Assembly: GCA_039927975.1 (NCBI GenBank)
Contig: JBDSTZ010000294.1
Span: 1 to 7,774, forward strand
Direction: 5' to 3'
Source of the DNA: JBDSTZ01 sp039927975
GTDB lineage: Bacteria > Pseudomonadota > Gammaproteobacteria > Burkholderiales > Burkholderiaceae_D
DNA length: 7,774 nt
A program made the translations under genes and the position numbers. The notes below the pieces were generated by a model, which was not told where the DNA came from, made no database searches, and was given only the letters and a program-made list of their open reading frames with translations. Positions 1 through 7,774 of this stretch are shown here, one piece after another (position 1 is the first letter of the stretch; every line of letters starts with the position of its first letter).

Positions 1-1
1 G

Positions 2-2685
<2,684 letters not shown>

Positions 2686-2689
<4 letters not shown>

Positions 2690-3138
2690 GCGCTGGCGCC
2701 GCGTTGCCGGTGTCGTGCGGCACGCTGGTGGTCAACCCGGCCGGCCAGCTGCTGTTGTGCCACGTGACCGACACGGCCAAGTGGGACATCCCGAAAGGCA
2801 TGCAGGATCCGGGCGAGACGACGCTGGAGGCGGCCATGCGCGAGCTGCGCGAGGAGGCCGGGATCGCCTTCGCGCCGGCGCGCTTCGAAGAGCTGGGCAG
2901 CTTCGACTACCGGCGCGACAAGCGGCTGCACCTGTACCTGGTGCGCGGCGGCGACGAGCTGGCCAGCCTCGATCACCTGGTGTGCACCAGCTTCTTCGAC
3001 CATCCGGTGACGGGGCGGCCGCGGCCCGAAGTCGACGGCTATCGCTGGGCTGCGCGCAATGAGATTTCTCGCCTGTGCTGGCCGCGCATGGCGGCGCGCC
3101 TGCTGGCGCTCGACTGGGACGGCGCCGGCCAGCAGTGA
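2686..3138 (+). CDS. Nudix hydrolase, 150 residues
   Basis: Nudix enzymes hydrolyse a nucleoside diphosphate linked to another group, using Mg2+ held by the Nudix helix. The complete signature GX5EX7REUXEEXGU is present at residues 38-60: Gly38, Glu44, Arg52-Glu53, Glu56-Glu57, Gly59, Ile60. It is preceded by WDIPKG, a form common in Ap4A-hydrolase-like and MutT-like members. The domain fills the whole protein, with the N-terminal strand at about 9-27 and the C-terminal helix at about 128-145. The start chosen is GTG at 2686, with GGGAG six bases upstream. It overlaps the kinase stop by four bases, so it is probably made from the same transcript and translationally coupled. The substrate is not determined: dinucleoside polyphosphate, (d)NTP clean-up and nucleotide-sugar cleavage all remain open. 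Nothing suggests it is broken. Confidence 0.9.
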
Positions 3139-3204
3139 ACCGGCCGGCGAATCGGCCTGCTCACCGGTCGGCGAATCAGTTCGCGCACCAGTGAGCGTAT
3201 CAGT
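3139..3204. repeat. Three degenerate 24-base direct repeats between convergent genes
   Basis: Units begin at 3139, 3163 and 3187, each starting with ACC and carrying a GCGAATC or GCGTATC core. Units 1 and 2 share ACCGG, one mismatch, CGGCGAATC. Unit 3 keeps ACC, GCG, ATCAGT. Together they fill nearly all of the gap between the Nudix stop (3138) and the end of the converging kinase gene (3207). Unit 1 also contains a short hairpin, GGCCG at 3142-3146 with CGGCC at 3153-3157 and a six-base loop, which is lost in unit 2. There is no T-tract, so this is not a convincing intrinsic terminator for either gene. Confidence 0.6.
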
Positions 3205-3206
3205 GT

Positions 3207-5516
3207 TTAAGGCGCGAGGATCGCTTCGATCGCTGCCAGCGTGCCCGGCTTGGTCAGGTGCAGGTCGAAGCCGGCCACGCGCGAGCGGGCGCGGTCGCTC
3301 TCGCCGCCCCAGCCGGTCAGCGCCACCAGCTTGACGGCGTCGAAGGCGCGCTCGCGGCGAATCGCGCGCGCCACCTCATAGCCATCCATGCCCGGCATGC
3401 CAATGTCGAGAAACACCACCTGCGGCGCGAAGTCGCGCAGCAGCGCGAGCGCCTGCGCGCCGCTGTTGGCCACCATCGCCTGGTGGCCCAGCAGGTCGAG
3501 CAGCGCGGCGAGGGTGTCGGCGGCGTCGAAATTATCGTCGACCACCAGCACCCGCATGGAGGTGGCGGGCGCTGCGTCGGCGGCCAGCGCCGGCATGGCG
3601 GACGGCGTTGGCGCGGCCAGCGGCAGGCGCAGGCTGAAGCTGCTGCCGGTGCCGGCGCCGGCACTGGCGGCGCTGACGCTGCCGCCGTGCAGTTCAGCCA
3701 GCGAGCGCACCAGGGACAGCCCGATACCGAGGCCGCCGTCGGCGCGTTTGCCGTCGCGCCCGACCTGGGTGAACATCTCGAACACCGCTTCAAGCTGGTC
3801 CGGCGCGATGCCGATGCCGTCGTCGCTGACGGTGATGAGGGCCGAGTCGCCGTCGCGCGCGGCGCTGAGCGCGATGCGGCCGTGCTCGGGCGTGTATTTG
3901 GCCGCGTTATTGAGCAGATTGCTGATGATCTGGGTGACGCGGGTCGGATCGGCGTCGAGCGCCAGCGCGGGCTCGGGCAGGGACAGCGAGAGGGTGTGGC
4001 GCTTGGCCTCGATCAGCGGCCGGCTGGTGTCGAGCGCGGCGTGGATGAGGTCCGCCAGCGGCACGCTGACGCGGCGCAGCTCGATCTGGCCGCGGGTGAT
4101 GCGCGCCACGTCGAGCAGGTCGTCGACCAGTTCGACCATGTGGTCGAGCTGGCGCTCCATCACGTCCTGGACCCGCGCGACGGTGGCGTGGTCGCCGCCG
4201 GCCATGCGCAGCACTTGCAGGCCGCTGCGCAGCGGCGCCAGCGGGTTGCGCAGCTCGTGCGCCAGGGTGGCGAGGAATTCAGTCTTGCGGCGGTCGGCTT
4301 CGGCCAGGTCGGCCGCCAGGCGCTTGAGCTCCGTCTCGGCCCGCATGCGTTCGGTGATGTCGGAGAACAGCACCGCGACCTTGGTGCTGCCCGGCCCGCC
4401 GACCCGGCTGGCGTACACGTCGTACCAGCGGTTGAGCGCCTTGGCCTGGTCGACGAAGCGCAGCGCTTCACCGGTGGCGGCGACTTGGCCGTAGATCGTG
4501 AACCAGCGCTTCTCGTGGCCCGGCGCCAGTTCCAGGATGGTCTTGCCGAGCGCGTCCTGCAGCCCGGTGTGGGCGACGAAGGCCGGGTTCATTTCGAGGA
4601 AGCGGTAGTCGCACGGCGCGCCGGCCTCGTCGTACAGCATGTCGATGATGCAGACGCCCTCGTCGACGGTCTCGAACAGCATGCGGTAGCGTTCCTCGCT
4701 GTCGCGCAGTTCCTGCTCGGCCTCGGCCTCGCGGCTAATGTCGAGCACCACGCCGCGCATGCCGACCGCCTGGCCGCCGGCGTCGTAGCTGACCTGGCCG
4801 CGCGCCATCAGGGTGCGGTAGCGGCCGAGCGCCGAGTCGCGCACCCGCAAGCGCGCCTCGTAGGGCGCGCCGGTACTGATCACATGCGCGATGATCTGGC
4901 GGTTGCGGATCGCGTCTTCCGGGTGGATCGAGGCGAAATAGGTGTCGGAGGCGCCGTTTTCGGCGTCGGCGTCCGAGACCCCGAACAGGCGCTGCATGGT
5001 GGGATCGGCGGTGACGCGGTCGGCCCGCAGGTCCCAGGCCCACATCGCCAGTTCGGCGGCGGCGACGGTGGTGTCGAGGCGCGCGCGGGTGTCCTCGAGG
5101 ACGTCCTCGATGTGGCGCCGTTCGCGCGCGCTGCGGGCGGCGTCGATGAAATGGCGCACCTTGCTCGACAGCGCGACGCGCGGCAACGCGCCCGGCAGGA
5201 CGTCGACGGCGCCGGCTTCGTAGCACTGCGCGAGCGGAAAGTCGGGGCCGGCGCGCGGCGCCAGCACGATGATCGGCGTCTGCTGCGAGCGGCGCTGCTG
5301 ATGCAGTTCGCGCACCAGGGCGGCCGGGTCGTGGGCGTCGTCGGCCACGCTGATCAGGATCAGGGCGAAGTGATGGCCGCGCGCCTTCGCCAGGGCATCG
5401 GCAAACACGCTGGTGTGCGCCAGCGCCGCGCCCCAGTCGCGCCGCAAATCGGCGAGCGCCGGAACATCGGCGGCGCCGAACAGCAGGATGCCACCTTCCC
5501 GAACCGCGCTCAGCAC
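3207..5516 (-). CDS. Hybrid sensor histidine kinase, pseudo-receiver-PAS-PAS-HisKA-HATPase-receiver
   Basis: A 769-residue hybrid kinase that autophosphorylates on His and passes phosphate to its C-terminal receiver. Domains: receiver-like (about 8-128) with the family's YxAGAVDxL and SKVRHF motifs but without its acidic pocket, phospho-Asp or Lys; linker helix (129-150); PAS (about 150-262, ending LDIS); PAS (about 272-390, ending SDITER); HisKA with HELRNPLAP and His420; HATPase with Asn533/Asn537, DDGIGI from Asp565 and GGLGIGL at 594-600; a Pro/Ala linker (635-652); intact receiver with Asp660/Asp661, Asp704, Thr734 and Lys756. No membrane segment is seen. The start is GTG at 5516, the first plausible one; the frame is open upstream to a TGA at 5592-5594 but has no ATG there, and the SD before the GTG is weak. 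The start is therefore less certain than the rest. It faces the Nudix gene tail to tail, and its kinase-receiver half closely resembles that of the first kinase. Confidence 0.93.
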   Translation of the reverse strand: MLSAVREGGILLFGAADVPALADLRRDWGAALAHTSVFADALAKARGHHFALILISVADDAHDPAALVRELHQQRRSQQTPIIVLAPRAGPDFPLAQCYEAGAVDVLPGALPRVALSSKVRHFIDAARSARERRHIEDVLEDTRARLDTTVAAAELAMWAWDLRADRVTADPTMQRLFGVSDADAENGASDTYFASIHPEDAIRNRQIIAHVISTGAPYEARLRVRDSALGRYRTLMARGQVSYDAGGQAVGMRGVVLDISREAEAEQELRDSEERYRMLFETVDEGVCIIDMLYDEAGAPCDYRFLEMNPAFVAHTGLQDALGKTILELAPGHEKRWFTIYGQVAATGEALRFVDQAKALNRWYDVYASRVGGPGSTKVAVLFSDITERMRAETELKRLAADLAEADRRKTEFLATLAHELRNPLAPLRSGLQVLRMAGGDHATVARVQDVMERQLDHMVELVDDLLDVARITRGQIELRRVSVPLADLIHAALDTSRPLIEAKRHTLSLSLPEPALALDADPTRVTQIISNLLNNAAKYTPEHGRIALSAARDGDSALITVSDDGIGIAPDQLEAVFEMFTQVGRDGKRADGGLGIGLSLVRSLAELHGGSVSAASAGAGTGSSFSLRLPLAAPTPSAMPALAADAAPATSMRVLVVDDNFDAADTLAALLDLLGHQAMVANSGAQALALLRDFAPQVVFLDIGMPGMDGYEVARAIRRERAFDAVKLVALTGWGGESDRARSRVAGFDLHLTKPGTLAAIEAILAP

Positions 5517-5584
5517 GTTGGCAGCCCAGACAATGCCGGACGGCGTGGATGGGCGAGGCGGGTGTTGGCGAAAGTGTGGTTCAT
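5510..5584 (-). other. Possible 24-codon upstream ORF overlapping the kinase start
   Basis: On the minus strand an ATG at 5582-5584 opens a short frame (MNHTFANTRL...) ending at TGA 5510-5512. It overlaps the first codons of the second kinase in another frame. No Shine-Dalgarno sequence precedes it (the upstream bases are ATCTCCGC). It could be a leader that modulates kinase translation, the remnant of an N-terminus lost by a frameshift, or chance. I favour chance or a remnant. Confidence 0.15.
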
Positions 5585-5613
5585 GCGGAGATCACTATGT
5601 GGTGCGGTGGCGT

Positions 5614-6018
5614 TTACGGCTCACGGTCCGGGTTTGAACCCGCGACGGGGCCCTGTCCGGGACCGGGGCTGGTGAGCTGACTGTGCGTTCGCTGGCGAGG
5701 GTGGGCGTTGCCGTGCGCGCCTTCTTGCCGGGTCGATTGGGGGGCTGATGATTGTTGTTGCGGCTTGACCGGCGGCACCGCTTCGCTTTGCAGCGCGTCG
5801 GCGATGGCCTGGGCCGGGGCTGGCTCGGGCGGCAACTGGCCTACCCGGCGCGCCTGGTCCGATTGCTGGTCGAGGCTGACTTCCTCGGCGACCGCGTAGC
5901 GGCCGTCGTCCTCGTCATCAGGCGTGGCCGGCAGCAGCGATTCTGAACGGGCGTCGGCGGACTGACCGGCGCCGGTGTCCGCCGCCGGTGGCGACGGTGG
6001 TGTTTGCGGTGATGGCAT
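5614..6018 (-). CDS. Hypothetical Pro/Gln-rich acidic protein, 134 residues
   Basis: I do not recognise this protein. It begins with a Pro/Thr/Ser-rich stretch (MPSPQTPPSPPAAD), has an acidic patch PDDEDDG at about 33-39 and a short segment with helix-forming character (AVAEEVSLDQQSDQARRVG). It then runs into Pro/Gln/Ala-rich and finally Gly/Pro/Arg/His-rich sequence. There is no signal peptide, membrane helix, cysteine or catalytic motif. It is probably largely disordered and cytoplasmic, perhaps an adaptor or a lineage-specific orphan. It looks real because AGAGGGAG sits six bases before the ATG at 6018 and codon use in the first two thirds is GC-ending like its neighbours. It lies 91 bases after psiF and 97 bases before the second kinase on the same strand, so co-transcription is possible. 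The overlapping frame starting at 6044 lacks such a binding site and is Arg/His-rich. Confidence 0.6.
   Translation of the reverse strand: MPSPQTPPSPPAADTGAGQSADARSESLLPATPDDEDDGRYAVAEEVSLDQQSDQARRVGQLPPEPAPAQAIADALQSEAVPPVKPQQQSSAPQSTRQEGAHGNAHPRQRTHSQLTSPGPGQGPVAGSNPDREP
5624..5665. repeat. Nested inverted repeats at the 3' end of the hypothetical gene
   Basis: Outer arms CGGTCC (5624-5629) and GGACCG (5660-5665) enclose a perfect inner hairpin CGGGT-TTGA-ACCCG (5629-5642). The structure lies within the last codons of the 134-residue gene, just before its stop at 5614-5616. It could act as an attenuating or mRNA-stabilising structure before the second kinase. There is no T-tract, so it is not a standard terminator. 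In GC-rich DNA short palindromes are common, which limits its weight. Confidence 0.35.
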
Positions 6019-6024
6019 GGCGCG

Positions 6025-6032
6025 CTCCCTCT
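6025..6032 (-). promoter_or_regulatory. Strong ribosome binding site of the hypothetical gene
   Basis: The minus strand reads AGAGGGAG, six bases before the ATG at 6018. This is the best Shine-Dalgarno match in the window and is the main reason to treat the 134-residue frame as a translated gene. Confidence 0.65.
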
Positions 6033-6069
6033 ACTGGCGATCATGCTTTGATTGCAAGATTCGACCAGA

Positions 6070-6100
6070 GTTCGCCTGTGCCATCACCACCATCGCGAAC
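6070..6100 (-). terminator. Weak hairpin just after psiF
   Basis: GTTCGC (6070-6075) and GCGAAC (6095-6100) are a perfect six-base inverted repeat with a 19-base loop, beginning nine bases after the psiF stop. There is no following T-tract and the loop is long. It may protect the 3' end of the psiF message or mean nothing. A strong terminator is not visible, so read-through into the 134-residue gene is possible. Confidence 0.2.
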
Positions 6101-6109
6101 GCCGCTCGC

Positions 6110-6427
6110 CTACTTGGCGCTCAGACAGGTCTTCATGAAGGCTTTGCGGGCATCGCCTTTCATGTCCTTGGCATCGGCATTGCAAGTCTTCATCTTGCTT
6201 TGCTGCCCGGTCAGTTTCGGTGCTTCAGGCGCCGGTTTGGCGGACAGGCAACTTTTCATGAACGCCTTGCGCTCATCGCCTTTCTTGCCCGTCGCATCGG
6301 CGTTGCAGGTGACCATCTTGTTTTGCTGGGCCGACTTCGGCGCCGAGGCGGCCGCGCTGGCGGCCGTGGCGGCGAAGGCGGACGAGGCGAAACAAACGAG
6401 AGCGCAGGCGGCGAGAAGATTCTTCAC
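6110..6427 (-). CDS. psiF: PsiF-family secreted protein with two PsiF repeats
   Basis: A 105-residue exported protein of the phosphate-starvation-inducible PsiF family; the biochemical role of the family is unknown. Residues 1-19 are a Sec signal peptide (MKN followed by a hydrophobic core, ending SAFA before Ala20). An Ala/Ser-rich linker follows. Two PsiF repeats lie at about 34-64 and 75-105, each of the form QQxKMxTCNADA...KGDxRKAFMKxCLSAK. Each repeat has two cysteines with 18 residues between them (41/60 and 82/101), suggesting one disulfide per repeat in the periplasm. I chose GTG at 6427, which puts MKN first and has TGGGA six bases upstream. The in-frame TTG at 6439 overlaps that binding site and would add four unlikely residues. 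In E. coli psiF is in the Pho regulon; here I see only one possible Pho half-site and no full box. Confidence 0.88.
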   Translation of the reverse strand: MKNLLAACALVCFASSAFAATAASAAASAPKSAQQNKMVTCNADATGKKGDERKAFMKSCLSAKPAPEAPKLTGQQSKMKTCNADAKDMKGDARKAFMKTCLSAK

Positions 6428-6433
6428 GATAGA

Positions 6434-6438
6434 TCCCA
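6434..6438 (-). promoter_or_regulatory. Ribosome binding site deciding the psiF start
   Basis: The minus strand reads TGGGA, six bases before the GTG at 6427. The longer alternative start (TTG, 6437-6439) overlaps this site and has no better one of its own, so the GTG is preferred. Confidence 0.5.
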
Positions 6439-6498
6439 AGGTAAGTGGTCGATGACAGGGCAGGGTGTGGCCGGCAACAATGCTGTCCAGCTGACTTT

Positions 6499-6528
6499 AT
6501 ACTAAAGCAAACGATCTGCCGCGCACAA
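6499..6528 (-). promoter_or_regulatory. Putative sigma-70 promoter of psiF
   Basis: On the minus strand TTGTGC (6523-6528) and TAGTAT (6499-6504) are 18 bases apart, inside an AT-rich island that stands out from the surrounding GC-rich DNA. An overlapping TATAAA (6496-6501) is an alternative -10. The resulting leader to the GTG would be about 65 bases. A near-palindrome, GTCCAGCTGAC (6485-6495), lies close to the expected transcription start and could be an operator. A CTGTCAT at 6452-6458 matches one Pho-box half-site but lies downstream of the expected start of transcription and has no convincing partner. Confidence 0.4.
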
Positions 6529-6624
6529 TAGATTCCACCGCGAAAAATGAGAGAGGGCGATGGAGTGGTCTGCGGACAACAAGCACGGCCGCGCGGGCCG
6601 CTCACCTCGTGTTGGCGCTATCGC

Positions 6625-6630
6625 TATAAT
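6625..6630 (+). promoter_or_regulatory. Putative -10 element of the HerA-like gene
   Basis: A perfect TATAAT lies within GCTATAATGGG, about 83 bases before the ATG at 6713. The -35 region is poor: TCACCT at 6602-6607 with 17-base spacing has little match to TTGACA. An inverted repeat CGGCC/GGCCG (6586-6600) lies just upstream. The arrangement suggests the gene is transcribed from its own promoter, divergent from psiF. Confidence 0.5.
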
Positions 6631-6712
6631 GGGTTCATCGCGCCCCGGGCGGGCGTCGCCAGGACCTGCCGCGACCTGCCCAGACTTTACCGACCCCTAC
6701 CGAGACCTTTCG

Positions 6713-7774
6713 ATGCCCATTTCGCTGCTGATCGCCAAACAAGCCATGCCGTCGTCGGGCCCCACGCCGGCGCCGCTTGAGCTGGAATTGCTGGCCAACC
6801 TTGTCAACCGGCACGGCTGCATCACCGGCGCCACCGGAACCGGCAAGACCGTCACACTGCAAGTGATCGCCCAGGCCCTGTCGCAGATCGGCGTGCCGGT
6901 GTTCATGGCCGACGTCAAGGGCGACTTGTCGGGACTGGCGGCGCCGGGCGCGCCGTCGGAGAAGATGGACAAGCGCCTGGCCGCGCTCGGCGTGGAAGCG
7001 CCGGCCTGGAGCGGCTGCCCGGTGGCCTTCTGGGATGTGTTCGGCCAGCAGGGCCACCCCTTGCGGGCGACGATGTCCGAGCTCGGCCCCTTGCTGCTGG
7101 CGCGCATGCTCAATTTGAACGACACCCAGGAAGGCGTGCTGCAACTGGTGTTCAAGATCGCTGACGACAAGGGCATGCTGCTGCTCGACAGCAAGGACTT
7201 GCGGGCGATGCTGCAATTCGTCGGCGACAATGCGGCCGAGTTCCGCACCAGTTACGGCAATATTTCGGCGGCCAGTATCGGCGCCATCCAGCGCGGTCTG
7301 ATCGCCATCGAGGAGCAGGGCGGCGACCAGTTCTTCGGCGAGCCGATGCTCAATATCGACGACCTGTTGCAGACCGATGCGCACGGCAAGGGCGTGGTCA
7401 ATATCCTGGCGGCCGACAAGCTAATGAATGCGCCGGCTATGTACGCGGTGTTTCTGCTGTGGCTGCTGTCGGAATTGTTCGAGAACTTGCCGGAGGTGGG
7501 CGACCTCGACAAGCCGAAGCTGGTTTTCTTCTTCGACGAGGCGCATCTCCTGTTCAGCGACGCGCCGAAGTCGTTGCTGACGGCGGTCGAGCAGGTGGTG
7601 CGGCTCATCCGCTCCAAGGGCGTGGGCATCTATTTCGTCACACAGAACCCGCTCGACATTCCCGAGACCGTGCTGGGCCAGCTGGGCAATCGCATCCAGC
7701 ATGCGCTCAGGGCCTATACGCCGGCCGAGCAACGGGGCCTCAGGGCCGCCTCGGACAGCTTCCGGGCCAATCCG
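6713..7774 (+). CDS. yjgR: HerA-like helicase / DUF853 (YjgR) P-loop ATPase (3' partial)
   Basis: The first 354 residues of a DUF853/YjgR-type ATPase of the HerA/FtsK superfamily; the family is usually about 500 residues, so roughly the last third is outside the window. Walker A is GATGTGKT at 39-46. Walker B is KLVFFFDEAHLLF with Asp275 and Glu276. Other family blocks are FMADVKGDLSG, PVAFWDVFGQQGHPLRAT, LLLARMLNLNDTQEGVL, GAIQRGL, FFGEPMLNIDDLLQTD, VVNILAADKLM, VVRLIRSKGVGIYFVTQNP and GQLGNRIQHALRA. It is a cytoplasmic ATPase related to DNA-pumping enzymes, but its substrate and partners are not established; no NurA-type nuclease is seen here. The start ATG gives the normal N-terminus (MPISLLIAK); the binding site before it is weak. 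No frameshift or missing motif is visible. Confidence 0.93.
   Translation, partial: MPISLLIAKQAMPSSGPTPAPLELELLANLVNRHGCITGATGTGKTVTLQVIAQALSQIGVPVFMADVKGDLSGLAAPGAPSEKMDKRLAALGVEAPAWSGCPVAFWDVFGQQGHPLRATMSELGPLLLARMLNLNDTQEGVLQLVFKIADDKGMLLLDSKDLRAMLQFVGDNAAEFRTSYGNISAASIGAIQRGLIAIEEQGGDQFFGEPMLNIDDLLQTDAHGKGVVNILAADKLMNAPAMYAVFLLWLLSELFENLPEVGDLDKPKLVFFFDEAHLLFSDAPKSLLTAVEQVVRLIRSKGVGIYFVTQNPLDIPETVLGQLGNRIQHALRAYTPAEQRGLRAASDSFRANP

Noticed and set aside
3142..3157. GGCCG-GCGAAT-CGGCC hairpin as a terminator for the Nudix operon
   Set aside because: Five base pairs only, no T-tract on either strand, and it is part of the 24-base repeat.
5629..5642. Minus-strand GGGTTCAAACCC resembling a tRNA T-arm
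   Set aside because: No acceptor stem, D-arm or anticodon arm can be placed around it, and it lies within a coding frame.
3258..5675. An 805-codon open frame on the plus strand opposite the second kinase
   Set aside because: It is the antisense of a well-supported kinase gene. Its product is low-complexity (Gln, His, Arg, Gly, Ala, Val) with no domain, as expected from GC-rich antisense frames.
5841..6044. A 67-codon minus-strand frame overlapping the orphan gene
   Set aside because: Its start lacks a binding site, and its product is Arg/His/Pro-rich in the manner of shadow frames; the AGAGGGAG site serves the ATG at 6018 instead.
6452..6458. CTGTCAT on the minus strand as a Pho box
   Set aside because: The second half-site at the correct 11-base step is poor on either side, and the site lies downstream of the likely psiF promoter.
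6547..6780. A 77-codon frame overlapping the HerA-like gene start
   Set aside because: It overlaps the conserved N-terminus of the ATPase in another frame, spans its promoter, and its product is Arg/Pro-rich without motifs.

Overview
The window comes from a very GC-rich bacterial chromosome. Codon use is strongly GC-ending, and the gene content (PAS/GAF hybrid kinases of the HELRNPLAP type, a two-repeat PsiF protein, a DUF853/YjgR ATPase) fits a betaproteobacterium, most likely Oxalobacteraceae such as Massilia, Duganella or Janthinobacterium. That placement is inference from protein style; there is no rRNA or other marker in the window.

Layout. Bases 2-2689 (+) hold the C-terminal 895 residues of a hybrid sensor histidine kinase (PAS, GAF, PAS, PAS, HisKA, HATPase, receiver) whose N-terminus lies outside the window. 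Its stop codon overlaps the GTG start of a small Nudix hydrolase (2686-3138, +), so the two are probably translationally coupled. The 68-base gap that follows is almost filled by three degenerate 24-base repeats. These remain in frame with the Nudix gene and run to a TAA that overlaps the stop of the converging gene. That gene (3207-5516, -) is a second hybrid kinase with a closely related kinase-receiver half but a different sensor half. It starts with a receiver-like domain that has lost its phosphorylation residues, followed by two PAS domains.

Upstream of the second kinase on the same strand are an unrecognised 134-residue Pro/Gln-rich protein (5614-6018, -) with a strong ribosome binding site, and a secreted PsiF-family protein with two repeats (6110-6427, -). 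A 285-base divergent region (6428-6712) has promoter-like sequences in both directions. On its other side a DUF853/YjgR HerA-like ATPase begins at 6713 (+) and runs off the window end.

How they work together. The two kinases are membrane-free in the visible parts and look like cytoplasmic sensors that autophosphorylate on His and pass phosphate to their own C-terminal receiver. No DNA-binding output regulator is visible, so their targets are unknown. The points most worth a second look are the pseudo-receiver of the second kinase, the kinase-Nudix coupling, the in-frame repeat after the Nudix stop, and the unrecognised 134-residue gene. I see no mobile element, CRISPR array, tRNA or rRNA.
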